64,000 nt of DNA from DOZZ01 sp963792655 (GTDB taxonomy: Bacteria > Acidobacteriota > Terriglobia > Bryobacterales > Bryobacteraceae), in NCBI GenBank assembly GCA_963792655.1, contig CAWBWU010000006.1:124001-188000 (forward strand). The letters are read 5' to 3'. The translations under genes were made by a program, and so were the position numbers. Shown piece by piece: positions 1-8,447 of this stretch (positions are counted from its first letter, which is position 1; every line of letters begins with the position of its first letter). The notes under the pieces were generated by a model. That model did no database searches and was not told the DNA's origin. It saw only the letters and a program-made list of their open reading frames with translations.

Positions 1-1418
1 ATCGGATCGTAGAGCCGCGTGCGAATCAAGTCGATCGCGCGCTGCGCTGCCTGGGTGTATCGCGGCTCGTCGAGAATCGCGCCTGCGCTCAGAAACGCCG
101 AGATCATCAGACCGTTCCACGCGGTCAGCACCTTGTCGTCGAGATGCGGGCGCACGCGCTTAGCGCGAGCCGCCATCAGCTTCGTACGCGCCTGCTCAAA
201 GACGGCGCGCACTTCTTCGATTGGACGCTCCACATGATGCGCCGTCTCTTCGAGCGAGTTCGCTTCAAACAGAATGTTGTGCCCGGCAAATTCGCCATGC
301 GGATCGTTGCGGACATTGCCGTCTTCCTCGACGCCATAGCGAAACTGGAACCAGCGCGCATGCTCGGGCCCGAGTTCGGCCTCGACTTCAGCTTGCGACC
401 ACACATAGAACGCGCCCTCGCCTTTTTCATGTGGATGCGCCGGATCGATCACGCTGTCCGCGTCTTCAGCGGAGTAGAAGCCGCCGCTCGGGTCCGTCAT
501 ATCGCGCAGTACGTAATCGAGAATGTCGCGTGCCACCTCGGCGAAGTCAGCATCCTTCGTGATTTGGAACGCTTCCAGATACGACGTTGCTAACTGCGCT
601 TGATCGTAGAGCATCTTTTCGAAATGCGGAACGAACCAATACTCATCCACCGAGTAGCGATGAAAGCCGCCGCCGAGTTGATCGTGCATGCCTCCGCGCG
701 CCATCGCTCGCAGTGTTTCGGTGACCATCGCGAGCGCTTCCTGATTGCCGGTCCGAGCGTAGAAGCGAAGCAGGAAGTTCAACACTACCGGGCGCGGAAA
801 TTTCGGCGCATGACCGAAGCCGCCGAGCCTTGAATCAAAGCTGCGCCGCCAGGTCTGGAAGCCGGACTCCAGCATGTCTTCCGACAGATTGCTTTCGGCA
901 GAAGCTGTTACTTCGGCCTGCTTCTGCAGTTGCTCCAGCACCTTTTCGCTCGAGTCGATAATCTTCTCGCGGTCCTTCGACCAGGCCGCGGCAATGCTCG
1001 AAAGAATCTGCGGAAAACCGGGCCGGCCGTAGCGATTCTCCGGCGGAAAGTAAGTGCCGCCGACGAACGGCTTGCGATCCGGCGTCAGCCATACCGACAT
1101 TGGCCAACCGCCGCTTCCGGTAGTCGCCTGAACGTAGCTCATGTAGATGCGATCGACATCCGGCCGCTCTTCGCGATCGACTTTGATGTTGATGAAGTGG
1201 CGATTCATGATGCCCGCGATCTGCGCGTCTTCAAACGATTCGCGCTCCATTACATGGCACCAGTGACACGTGGAGTAGCCGATCGATAGAAAGATCGGCT
1301 TGTCTTCGGCTTGCGCTTTCGCAAATGCTTCCGGACCCCAGGGATGCCAGTCGACGGGGTTGTGCGCGTGTTGCAGCAGGTAAGGGCTCTTCTCGTGAAT
1401 GAGCTGGTTTTCGGGCAT
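1..1418 (-). CDS. Thioredoxin-domain protein of the YyaL/DUF255 family (C-terminus outside window)
   Basis: The frame is open from an ATG at 1418 (MPENQLIHEKSPYLLQHAHN) to the window edge, giving about 472 residues. The family is usually near 680 residues, so roughly the last third is missing. The N-terminal thioredoxin-like part shows the family signature STCHWCHVM with its two cysteines, then KVDREERPD and GGWPMSVWLTPD. It then passes into the alpha/alpha-barrel part (GGMHDQLGGGFHRYSVDEYW, FEKMLYDQAQL). The family is widespread. A role in protein or sugar chemistry is suspected but not established, so I give no enzymatic function. It is transcribed away from the GNAT gene at 1506. Confidence 0.85.
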   Translation of the reverse strand, partial: MPENQLIHEKSPYLLQHAHNPVDWHPWGPEAFAKAQAEDKPIFLSIGYSTCHWCHVMERESFEDAQIAGIMNRHFINIKVDREERPDVDRIYMSYVQATTGSGGWPMSVWLTPDRKPFVGGTYFPPENRYGRPGFPQILSSIAAAWSKDREKIIDSSEKVLEQLQKQAEVTASAESNLSEDMLESGFQTWRRSFDSRLGGFGHAPKFPRPVVLNFLLRFYARTGNQEALAMVTETLRAMARGGMHDQLGGGFHRYSVDEYWFVPHFEKMLYDQAQLATSYLEAFQITKDADFAEVARDILDYVLRDMTDPSGGFYSAEDADSVIDPAHPHEKGEGAFYVWSQAEVEAELGPEHARWFQFRYGVEEDGNVRNDPHGEFAGHNILFEANSLEETAHHVERPIEEVRAVFEQARTKLMAARAKRVRPHLDDKVLTAWNGLMISAFLSAGAILDEPRYTQAAQRAIDLIRTRLYDP

Positions 1419-1505
1419 CGGGATACAACCATTGTGGCGCTTCGAGACGGTGTGACGCACCCGCGGTTGTGCCGGCAACGTACGATTTAGAATGGCTCGG
1501 CGAAG

Positions 1506-1991
1506 ATGAAAGATTTCGAAATCAGAACTGCAACCGTAGACGATGTTCCCGTCATTCTCGAATTGATTCGCGCTCTTGCTGAATATGAGCGCGCAACAGC
1601 GGCCGAGGTTCCGGCTACGGAAGAACTCCTGCGTGAAACGTTATTCGGCCCGCAACCGCAATCGGAAGTGCTGCTGGTGTGCGACAACACGCAGCCGCAG
1701 GGCTTCGCCGTCTTCTTTCACAACTACTCAACGTGGCGTGCAAAGCGCGGGCTGTATCTGGAGGATCTCTTCGTTCGGCCCGCAGCACGCGGGCGCGGGA
1801 TGGGCAAAGCGCTACTGGTTGCCCTGGCAAAGATCGCGGTCGCGCGCGATTGCGCACTGATGCAATGGGCGGTGCTCGATTGGAACCAGCCGTCGATTGA
1901 CTTCTACAAATCGCTTGGTGCGCTGCCGCTGGATGAATGGACGATCTTTCGTCTGGAACCGCCGGCGATGCACAAGCTGGCTAGTGCTTAA
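1506..1991 (+). CDS. GNAT-family N-acetyltransferase, diamine acetyltransferase-like
   Basis: The 161-residue single-domain GNAT protein has the acetyl-CoA-binding motif A (LEDLFVRPAARGRGMGKALL) and the closing motif WNQPSIDFYKSLGA. Both resemble the spermidine/spermine and thialysine acetyltransferase branch. GNAT enzymes move an acetyl group from acetyl-CoA to an amine. The natural substrate cannot be read from the sequence. Its end overlaps the end of the convergent folC gene by 11 bases. Confidence 0.8.
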   Translation: MKDFEIRTATVDDVPVILELIRALAEYERATAAEVPATEELLRETLFGPQPQSEVLLVCDNTQPQGFAVFFHNYSTWRAKRGLYLEDLFVRPAARGRGMGKALLVALAKIAVARDCALMQWAVLDWNQPSIDFYKSLGALPLDEWTIFRLEPPAMHKLASA

Positions 1992-3240
1992 GTAAGTGTT
2001 CGCGCGCCTCAGCCACGAGGAATAGCGAGCCGGTGATGAAGATCGCGCCCGGGAGTTCCTCGGCTATTTCGATTGCTTCCGCAAGCGCAGCGGTCTGCAC
2101 CAGGTAAGGGTGATCCGACAGCTCTGCAAACGTGGATGGTTCCAGCGCGCGGGCTTGCGCGGGAGCCGTGACGACTACCTGGTTAAAGAGCGGAAACAAC
2201 AGGCCCGACATCTCTTCGACTGCTTTGTCGCGCATCGCGCCGAAGATCAGCGTCTTCTGCCTGCCGGTATAAAACTCACTGACGTAGTCCGCGAGTGCAC
2301 GCGCGCCTGCCGGGTTGTGTGCGCCGTCGATAACAAAGCGGCCGATATGTTCGAGGCGGCCTGGCCAGCGCGTAGCGTTGATGCCGTCCGAGATCGATTC
2401 TTCTGGCACGCCCAGAGCGTGCAGGGCGCAGACGGCCGTGCGAGCATTCTCCACCTGGTGATGTCCGGCCAGGGGACAGAAGATTTCGATCGTGAGATCG
2501 CCTGCCAGAATAAACCGGCTGCTCTCCGAATCGATCGCGAGTTCGGAGATGTTCCACAACGTGGAATCAATCAGTGAACTATGCACCGCGACCGCTTGCG
2601 TTCGAATCACCGCTGATGCTTCGGCCCTTTGCCTGGCGAGAACAGCGGGAACGCCCGGCTTCAGAATGCCGGCTTTTTCGAATGCGATCGCCTCGATGCT
2701 CTTGCCGAGAAGGGCCTCATGATCGAAATCGACTGGTGTGATCACGCAGAGTTCTGGTTCCACCAGATTGGTGGCGTCAAGCCGCCCGCCCAATCCGACT
2801 TCAATGACTGCAATGTCGGTCGCTTGCTCACGGAACACAACGAACGCCATCGCTGTGACGATCTCGAAGTAGCTCGGATGTGAATCGATCGCACGCTGCT
2901 CCAGCAGCTCTTCGGCAACGCGATGCACCTGCACGAACGCCTCAGCAAATGCTTCTGTAGAAACCGGCACGCCGTTGATCTGAATGCGCTCTGTCGGCTC
3001 AGACAAATGCGGCGAGGTAAACAGCCCGGTCTTGAACCCTGCCGCGCGCAAGCCGGATTCGATCATCGCGGAGGTCGAGCCTTTGCCGTTCGTGCCCGCC
3101 ACATGCACGAATCGCGCAGGCCGCCGCTGCGGATTGCCGAGTGCATGCAGCAGCACGGTCATGCGCGACAGATCGTATTTAGCGGTTTTGAGTTCGTTTC
3201 CGAGTTGGTAGAGAAAGCGGACCGAATCGGGGTAGTTCAT
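1981..3240 (-). CDS. folC: Folylpolyglutamate synthase / dihydrofolate synthase
   Basis: The 419-residue Mur-ligase-type ATP enzyme carries the P-loop GTNGKGSTSA near residue 49 and the folate-binding stretch SPHLSEPTERIQINGV. The C-terminal domain has the DGAHNPAG motif. It adds glutamate to folates and, in bifunctional members, to dihydropteroate. It follows accD with only six bases between them, the same accD-folC pairing as in many bacteria, so they probably share a transcript. A folP gene for the preceding folate step lies elsewhere in this window. Confidence 0.93.
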   Translation of the reverse strand: MNYPDSVRFLYQLGNELKTAKYDLSRMTVLLHALGNPQRRPARFVHVAGTNGKGSTSAMIESGLRAAGFKTGLFTSPHLSEPTERIQINGVPVSTEAFAEAFVQVHRVAEELLEQRAIDSHPSYFEIVTAMAFVVFREQATDIAVIEVGLGGRLDATNLVEPELCVITPVDFDHEALLGKSIEAIAFEKAGILKPGVPAVLARQRAEASAVIRTQAVAVHSSLIDSTLWNISELAIDSESSRFILAGDLTIEIFCPLAGHHQVENARTAVCALHALGVPEESISDGINATRWPGRLEHIGRFVIDGAHNPAGARALADYVSEFYTGRQKTLIFGAMRDKAVEEMSGLLFPLFNQVVVTAPAQARALEPSTFAELSDHPYLVQTAALAEAIEIAEELPGAIFITGSLFLVAEAREHLLKH

Positions 3241-3246
3241 GAGCGG

Positions 3247-4101
3247 CTAAGCCGCAACAGGACCGCAGAAGAATCGCAGAGCTTCGGACAGATAGGTCTT
3301 CATCTCCGCGCGCGCGACAACTGCATCGAGCATGCCGTGCTTCAACAGGAACTCACTGCGCTGAAAGCCTTCCGGCAACTTCTGACGGATGGTTTGCTCA
3401 ATCACGCGCGGGCCCGCGAAACCAATCAGCGCGCCAGGTTCGGCAATGTTCAGATCGCCCAGCATGGCCAGACTGGCAGTGACGCCGCCGGTCGTGGGAT
3501 CGGTCAGCACACTGATGTAAGGAATCCGCGCTTCGTCGAGCTTCATCAACGCGGCCGAGATCTTGGCCATCTGCATCAAACTGACCGCGCCTTCCTGCAT
3601 GCGCGCACCACCGGACGCCGATACCACGATCAGGGGGGCGCTTTCCGCGATACAGCGCTCGATCGCCCGCGTGATGCGCTCGCCCATCACCGAGCCCATG
3701 CTGCCACCGATGAATTTCGCCTCCATCGCGCAAATGTGCACGACACGCCCATTCAGCTTGCCGCGCGCCGCCACCAACGCGTCCGTGAGCGACGTAGCTT
3801 CCTGCATCGACTTGAGTCGCTCGTGATAAGGCTTGCTGTCGACGAATTCCAGCGGATCGGATGAGACCAGCGTGTTGTCGAACTGCTCGAACTGCTCATC
3901 GTCGAACAGGAGCTTCAGGCGCGTCATCGCATCGATGCGGAAGTGCGCGCCACACCGCGGGCACACATGGTTGGATGTTTCGAGATCCTTCTTCCAGATG
4001 ATTTCGCGGCAGCGATCGCACTTCTGCCAGAGGCCTTCTGTACGCACCTTGCGCTCGCCCTCTCCTGGTTTTAGTTTCTCGCTTCGCGTAAACCACGACA
4101 T
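3247..4101 (-). CDS. accD: Acetyl-CoA carboxylase carboxyltransferase subunit beta
   Basis: The 284-residue protein has the usual length. The N-terminal zinc ribbon is visible as Cys28, Cys31, Cys47 and Cys50 (CDRC ... CPRC). The crotonase-like core follows, with SASGGARMQEG and TDPTTGGVTASLAMLGD. Together with the alpha subunit it transfers the carboxyl group from carboxybiotin to acetyl-CoA, making malonyl-CoA for fatty-acid synthesis. It is the first gene of the accD-folC pair. Confidence 0.95.
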   Translation of the reverse strand: MSWFTRSEKLKPGEGERKVRTEGLWQKCDRCREIIWKKDLETSNHVCPRCGAHFRIDAMTRLKLLFDDEQFEQFDNTLVSSDPLEFVDSKPYHERLKSMQEATSLTDALVAARGKLNGRVVHICAMEAKFIGGSMGSVMGERITRAIERCIAESAPLIVVSASGGARMQEGAVSLMQMAKISAALMKLDEARIPYISVLTDPTTGGVTASLAMLGDLNIAEPGALIGFAGPRVIEQTIRQKLPEGFQRSEFLLKHGMLDAVVARAEMKTYLSEALRFFCGPVAA

Positions 4102-4145
4102 AATTTAGAAGTTCGCTTGTGACGTTAACATTCTCACACGCTGAT

Positions 4146-4568
4146 TTACTGGCGTGGGTATGGGTGGCCGCGCAGCACCGCGAAAGCGCGATAGATCTGC
4201 TCCGCTAACATCGCGCGGGCCAACTCATGAGGGTACGTCATCGGCGATAGTGACAGTAACAGGTCGGCTTTCTCGCGCCACTCGTCCGGAGGTCCATCGG
4301 CGCCTGCGACGAAGAAGACCAGGTCCGCCGCGCGCAGCTCAGCCTGTTCCATCCACCGCGCGAACGCGGGCGAGTCAAGATGCTTGCCGCCGGGATCGAG
4401 AACGATCTTAAACGCGTTGGGGTGTTTCACCCACGGATCGAACCTGGCCGGGCGGATCTCCTGCTGCGCTGTGGGGTAATAGTGCGCCGCGCGCGAGACG
4501 AAGTCCTCCGCAATCGCATTGGCGTGGCCGTCCCGCTTCTTGCCCTCATAGTAGAGGTAGATCTTCAA
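4146..4568 (-). CDS. rlmH: 23S rRNA (pseudouridine-1915-N3)-methyltransferase RlmH
   Basis: The 140-residue SPOUT methyltransferase ends in the family motif LSLSPMTYPHELARAMLAEQ followed by IYRA and a HPYPRQ tail in place of the common PYHR ending. The SAM-knot region is FVAGADGPPDEW, where many members have GGADG. It methylates a pseudouridine in helix 69 of 23S rRNA. Its start overlaps the rsfS stop by four bases, the usual rsfS-rlmH arrangement, so translation is probably coupled. Confidence 0.9.
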   Translation of the reverse strand: MKIYLYYEGKKRDGHANAIAEDFVSRAAHYYPTAQQEIRPARFDPWVKHPNAFKIVLDPGGKHLDSPAFARWMEQAELRAADLVFFVAGADGPPDEWREKADLLLSLSPMTYPHELARAMLAEQIYRAFAVLRGHPYPRQ

Positions 4569-4981
4569 GCCGTCTGCAGTGGTACGACCTTTGCGGCGCG
4601 CCAGAGCCGTTCGAGATCGTAAAATTCACGTGCCTTCTCTGAGAAGACGTGAATCAGAAAGTCGCCGTAATCGGCGAGCACCCATTCCGCCTGCGTGTAA
4701 CCTTCCACGCTGGTGGCGCGCTCACCGGCATCCCGAAGCTGTTTGTCGATCTCGTCAGCAATCGTTTGCACTTGCCTCTGGTTGTTTCCGGTGCAAATCA
4801 CGAAAAAATCTGCAAACGAGGTGACGCCTCTAAGATCAAGCACCACAACATCTTTGGCCTGTTTTTCTTCTGCTGCAGCGACCGCAATACGCCAGGACTT
4901 CTCCGCAGTGGAAGGCTCCGTGCTTGGGATCTGAGGGGACGATGTTTCGACTTCGCTCAGGAACGATTCTCCAGTCCCCAT
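4565..4981 (-). CDS. rsfS: Ribosome silencing factor RsfS
   Basis: The 138-residue protein has a 40-residue variable N-terminus followed by the RsfS core (VVVLDLRGVTSFADFFVICT, GYTQAEWVLADYGDFLIHVF, and REFYDLERLW). The family binds L14 on the 50S subunit and blocks subunit joining when nutrients run low. It sits directly before rlmH with a four-base overlap, a conserved pairing. The N-terminal start is less certain than the core. Confidence 0.92.
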   Translation of the reverse strand: MGTGESFLSEVETSSPQIPSTEPSTAEKSWRIAVAAAEEKQAKDVVVLDLRGVTSFADFFVICTGNNQRQVQTIADEIDKQLRDAGERATSVEGYTQAEWVLADYGDFLIHVFSEKAREFYDLERLWRAAKVVPLQTA

Positions 4982-5001
4982 CGTACACTAGGAAAAGGCC
5001 T

Positions 5002-5892
5002 TTGAGACCGAAACGCTACATCCCGATTGCTTTGTTGATGTTGCCGCTCCTCGGATTTGCAGCGCCCCCTGCTACGGCGCCTTCGGCTCCAGAGCCGGTG
5101 CTGGTCATGATGGCCCGCCAGCAGATGGAGAAGGTCAAAGGTCTGGTGGAATCCGGCATGCTTCCGCGCGTCAAGCTGGCAGAGGCGGAGCGTTCGTACG
5201 AGACGGCCAAAGATGACGAGTACCTGCGCAAGACCCTATATGCGCAGGACCTGACTCCGGCCAAAGCCGAAGAGATGATCGTGATGACGCAACGCCGCAT
5301 CACCGACCATCAGAAGCAGGTCGAAGAGACGAAGAAGCTGGTCGACATGGGCGTCCTGCCCGCGAACGAACTGCAGAACGCGGAAGATGCTCTGGCGCGT
5401 GCACAGAAAGAAAGTGAATGGGCCCAGACACGCGCGCACCTGGTGCAGGAACTATTCGAGATGGCGCAAACCGAGCAGTCGCTGATGCGTGCGGCCTCCT
5501 CGGGCCTGCCCATCCCGTCGTTCACCGGTTTGGTTCAGCACTACGTGGGCAGCAACGTGTTCACCGTGGCCGATCGCGTGAAAGTAGAGTCCGCGTTTGA
5601 GAGCGAGTTCCGCCGGCCTTTACCGATCAGCGCGGACGGCGAAAGCATGGTCCATCGCTCGCTCGGTTTCGATCATCGAGGGCGAGTCGATGTCGCGGTG
5701 ATGCCGGAGTCACGCGAAGGGTTGTGGCTGCGTGATTACCTGACTGCGCACAAGATACCGTTCTTCGCATTCCGCACGGCCGTTGCGCGACAGGCTACGG
5801 GCGCACACATTCACATCGGTCCGCCGAGCACGAAGCTCGAAGTCGCGAAAATGTCGAACGGCCGGCATCCTTTAGCCGGCGGCGGCGAGTAA
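5002..5892 (+). CDS. Exported coiled-coil protein with C-terminal M15-like metallopeptidase domain
   Basis: I place the start at TTG 5002. It follows AGGAAAAGG at about the right spacing and puts a signal peptide (RYIPIALLMLPLLGFAAPP) at the N-terminus. An in-frame ATG at 4924 would overlap the divergent rsfS. Residues about 30-165 form a helical region with two related units (VKGLVESGMLPRVKLAEAE and TKKLVDMGVLPANELQNAE). The C-terminal 110 residues carry HRSLGFDHRGRVDVAV and GAHIHIG, which fit His-Asp-His zinc ligands of the M15/D-Ala-D-Ala peptidase fold. Cell-wall peptide cleavage is an inference. Confidence 0.7.
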   Translation: MRPKRYIPIALLMLPLLGFAAPPATAPSAPEPVLVMMARQQMEKVKGLVESGMLPRVKLAEAERSYETAKDDEYLRKTLYAQDLTPAKAEEMIVMTQRRITDHQKQVEETKKLVDMGVLPANELQNAEDALARAQKESEWAQTRAHLVQELFEMAQTEQSLMRAASSGLPIPSFTGLVQHYVGSNVFTVADRVKVESAFESEFRRPLPISADGESMVHRSLGFDHRGRVDVAVMPESREGLWLRDYLTAHKIPFFAFRTAVARQATGAHIHIGPPSTKLEVAKMSNGRHPLAGGGE

Positions 5893-5896
5893 AGCT

Positions 5897-6817
5897 TTAG
5901 CCGGACGCCCGGGTTAACCGGTCCCGGATGGCTGACCATTCGGGCTCATCAGGCGGCATCTCCACCGCAATCCAATCCAGTTGTTCGGCATCCACGGCGT
6001 GCAGCGTGCTGTAAAGAATAACGCCGTACTCCTGCGGATTAGCGGGCATCGGAATGGAGTGCGTTGTTGGCAGTGGCTTGCTCCACCAAAGGTACGCGCC
6101 ACGGCCCGTCGCGAACGGCGCGCCTATGTGGAGCGGCGTCACAGGCCGGTAGTGCCGCGCATGCTGCCCGGGAGAGCTATGTGCTGCCTGGCCCGTTTGC
6201 GTTCTGACTTCCACGGGGCCAATCAACTGCTCCAATTGTTTGACAGTAATCATGCCGTGCCGCAACAACACCGGACGGCCTTCGGCCAGCGACAACACAG
6301 TGGATTCGATACCCACCGCAGTGGGACCGCCGTCCAGCACCAGATCCGCAACGCCCGAGCGTCGTACGTGCTCTGCGGTGGTGGGCGAGAGTGCAGTGAA
6401 CCGGTTCGCACTCGGCCCCGCAAGGGGAATGCCTGCGGCTTCAATCAGCGCTATCGCAACCGGATGCGCGGGCATACGTAAGGCAACGGTGTCCAGGCCC
6501 GCAGTAATCACATTCGGGACGAGCGGCAGCTTTTTCAGGACGAGCGTGAGTGGACCCGGCCAGAAAAAGCTGGTGAGCTTATCCGCCGCGGCAGGCCACT
6601 CGGCAACCAACTCGCGCGCCATGGCAACGGATGAGACGTGCACAATTAGCGGGCTGCTCGACGGGCGGCCTTTCGCGGCAAAGATTCGCGTTGCGGCCGC
6701 GGGGTCCAGCGCATTCCCGCCCAGCCCATACACCGTCTCCGTCGGGAACGCGACAAGTTGACCGGCTTTCAGCAGCGCGGCGGCGTGCGCGATTTCGTCA
6801 TCAGTCGGGGAGTTCAT
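5897..6817 (-). CDS. Threonylcarbamoyl-AMP synthase, Sua5/YrdC type
   Basis: From the ATG at 6817 the protein has about 306 residues. The YrdC domain shows GQLVAFPTETVYGLGGNA near the N-terminus and KGRPSSSPLIVHV, and a shorter C-terminal Sua5 domain follows. The enzyme makes threonylcarbamoyl-AMP from threonine, bicarbonate and ATP for the t6A37 modification of tRNA. The start lies inside the end of prfB (17-base overlap), so the two are probably co-transcribed. A longer reading from 6892 adds 25 residues with no family match. Confidence 0.9.
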   Translation of the reverse strand: MNSPTDDEIAHAAALLKAGQLVAFPTETVYGLGGNALDPAAATRIFAAKGRPSSSPLIVHVSSVAMARELVAEWPAAADKLTSFFWPGPLTLVLKKLPLVPNVITAGLDTVALRMPAHPVAIALIEAAGIPLAGPSANRFTALSPTTAEHVRRSGVADLVLDGGPTAVGIESTVLSLAEGRPVLLRHGMITVKQLEQLIGPVEVRTQTGQAAHSSPGQHARHYRPVTPLHIGAPFATGRGAYLWWSKPLPTTHSIPMPANPQEYGVILYSTLHAVDAEQLDWIAVEMPPDEPEWSAIRDRLTRASG

Positions 6818-7935
6818 CTTTGCCGTCACCGGCAGTCTTACCCGTCTTGCGATATACCAGCCAAGCGTGCAGAAAAGGCTCCAGGTCACCATCTAGCACA
6901 CGATCGACGTCGCCAACCGCGAGCTTCGTCCGGTGGTCTTTAATCATGCGGTACGGCGCGAGCACGTAGCTGCGAATCTGGCTGCCGAAGTTGATTTCGA
7001 GTTTCGAAGCCTCGGTCTTGCGCGTCTCTTCGCGCTTCTTCTCGAGCTCAAACTCGTAGAGCCGCGCGCGCAACTGCTTCATCGCACCATCGCGGTTCTT
7101 GTGCTGCGAGCGCTCGTTTTGGCACTGCACCACAATGCCCGTCGGGAAGTGCGTAATGCGCACCGCGGAGTCCGTCATGTTGACGTGTTGTCCGCCTGCG
7201 CCGCCCGCGCGAAAAGTATCGATGCGAAGATCGTCGGCTTTGATATCGATTTTGATCTCGTCATCGATCTGCGGATACACAAAGACCGACGCGAACGAGG
7301 TATGACGCCGCGCCGCCGAATCGAACGGCGAGATGCGCACCAGCCGGTGCACGCCGATCTCCGACATCAGCAAGCCGTAAGCGTTCGCCCCGTTCACTTC
7401 GAACGTGACGGATTTGATACCTGCGCCTTCGCCTTCGAGACGGTCGAGGATGTTCGCGCCAAAGCCGTTGCGTTCACACCACCGCAGGTACATGCGCATT
7501 AGCATCTCGGCCCAGTCCTGGCTTTCGGTGCCGCCCGCGCCTGGATGGATCGTGACGATCGCGGGCAGAGCGTCATTCTCACCCGAGAGCAGCATCGCGG
7601 TTTCGAGCTTCTCGAGCAACGCGGCGTACGATTTCGTCTCGCGCTCAATGTCAGCAGTGACGTTCTCGCCTTCATGAGCGAGTTCGAAGAGCGTGTCGAG
7701 CTCCTCGGTCAAGCCGCCGATTTTTTGATCGTGCTCGATGGCTTCTTCGAGGCGCTTGCGGTCCTGCATGACCTTCTGACTTTTCTCGGGATTGCCCCAG
7801 AAGTCAGGCGCGTTGATGGTCTCTTCGAGCTTGGTTAATTGAGTTTGTTTTTGAGCCGAGTCAAAGATAGCTCCGCACGGCCAAAGCCTGTTCGCGGAGC
7901 GGGTTGTATTCTCGTTCAAGTTCTTCGAGGGTCAC
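6801..7935 (-). CDS. prfB: Peptide chain release factor 2 with programmed +1 frameshift
   Basis: Reading starts at GTG 7935 in a 24-codon first frame (TLEELEREYNPLREQALAV). It ends in CTT TGA at 7861-7866 and continues after a +1 shift as DSAQKQTQLTKLEETINAPD for 353 more residues, 377 in total. The GGQ loop (RAGGAGGQHVNM) and the SPF stop-codon-recognition motif (ISPFDSA) identify RF2, which reads UGA and UAA. Uninterrupted reading from 7919 would replace the family N-terminus with an unrelated sequence, so I reject it. RF2 level is expected to control its own synthesis at the in-frame UGA. Confidence 0.93.
7852..7880 (-). promoter_or_regulatory. RF2 programmed +1 frameshift site
   Basis: On the minus strand the order is CGGAGC, TAT, CTT, TGA, C. 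The TAT CTT TGA C core is the same as the well-studied E. coli prfB site. The upstream Shine-Dalgarno-like stimulator is weaker here (CGGAG instead of AGGGGG). The zero frame stops at TGA 7861-7863. The +1 frame opens at 7862 and encodes the rest of RF2. Confidence 0.9.
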
Positions 7936-7970
7936 TGTGGTGATTTTAGCAAGAGCGCCCAGCGCCTTCG

Positions 7971-7976
7971 TATAAT
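7971..7976 (+). promoter_or_regulatory. Possible -10 box before hicB remnant
   Basis: A perfect TATAAT lies 21 bases before the hicB ATG. I see no convincing -35 element at the expected distance, so this is only a candidate. Confidence 0.3.
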
Positions 7977-7997
7977 CGTTTTGGAAGCGCCAGATCA

Positions 7998-8141
7998 ATG
8001 CCTTTCACTTACGAATTCGAACGAGAAGAGGATGGCCGCTGGATCGCCGAGATTCCGGAATGCCCCGGCGCTCTGGCGTACGGAGTCACGCAAGAGGAAG
8101 CGGCAGCTCGCGTCGAAGCAATCGCGTTGAACATTGGCTGA
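7998..8141 (+). pseudogene. HicB-like antitoxin, probably truncated
   Basis: This 47-residue frame is too short to appear as a normal ORF call. It begins PFTYEFEREEDGRWIAEIPE and continues CPGALAYGVTQEEAAARVEA, the partial RNase H-like HicB fold. Family members usually run 70 residues or more, with a further helix after the Glu/Ala-rich segment. Here TGA at 8139 cuts it off, and the following sequence does not restore a clean helix in any frame. It sits directly upstream of a broken hicA-like sequence, so it is probably a decaying toxin-antitoxin pair. The order is HicB then HicA, as in some families. Confidence 0.55.
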
Positions 8142-8194
8142 TCAATTGAGGCATCCGGCAAGGCGCTGGCCTTGACGTTTACAGAATTTGAGCC

Positions 8195-8382
8195 ATGCGT
8201 TTAAAGCTGAGCGGGTGCTTCGCGCTTGTATTCGATCGGTTGGCGAGTGAAGCGGCAGGTCGGCGCACCCACGCGAAGGGTGGCCTGACTTCACGTTCGC
8301 GTTTCACGATGGTGTTGAAATCGGTCCCCGAATGCTGAGCCGAATCGCCAAACATACGGGGTTGGCACCCAAGGACCTGTAG
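8195..8382 (+). pseudogene. HicA-like mRNA interferase remnant with frameshifts
   Basis: Pieces of a HicA protein are spread over more than one frame. MRLKLSG starts at 8195. YSIGWRVKRQVG lies in a second frame. EGWPDFTFAFHDGVEIGPRM then LSRIAKHTGLAPKDL ends at TAG 8380. The last piece matches the HicA C-terminus, where the conserved His sits in the beta-sheet and a GPRxL-type helix follows. No single frame reads through, and at least two indels are needed. It fills most of the otherwise non-coding 300 bases before the 2-oxoglutarate gene. Confidence 0.5.
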
Positions 8383-8447
8383 CTGGCGCGCAGCCTACTC
8401 AGCCACGGCAAGCTACCATAGTAGCCAGGACACCCCGTAATCTCACC

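Noticed and set aside
2923..3864. A 313-residue plus-strand frame across folC and accD
   Set aside because: Antisense to two well-conserved genes and without motifs.
4430..4445. GGATCGAACC resembling a reverse-strand tRNA T-loop
   Set aside because: It lies inside conserved rlmH coding sequence, where it encodes RFDPW.
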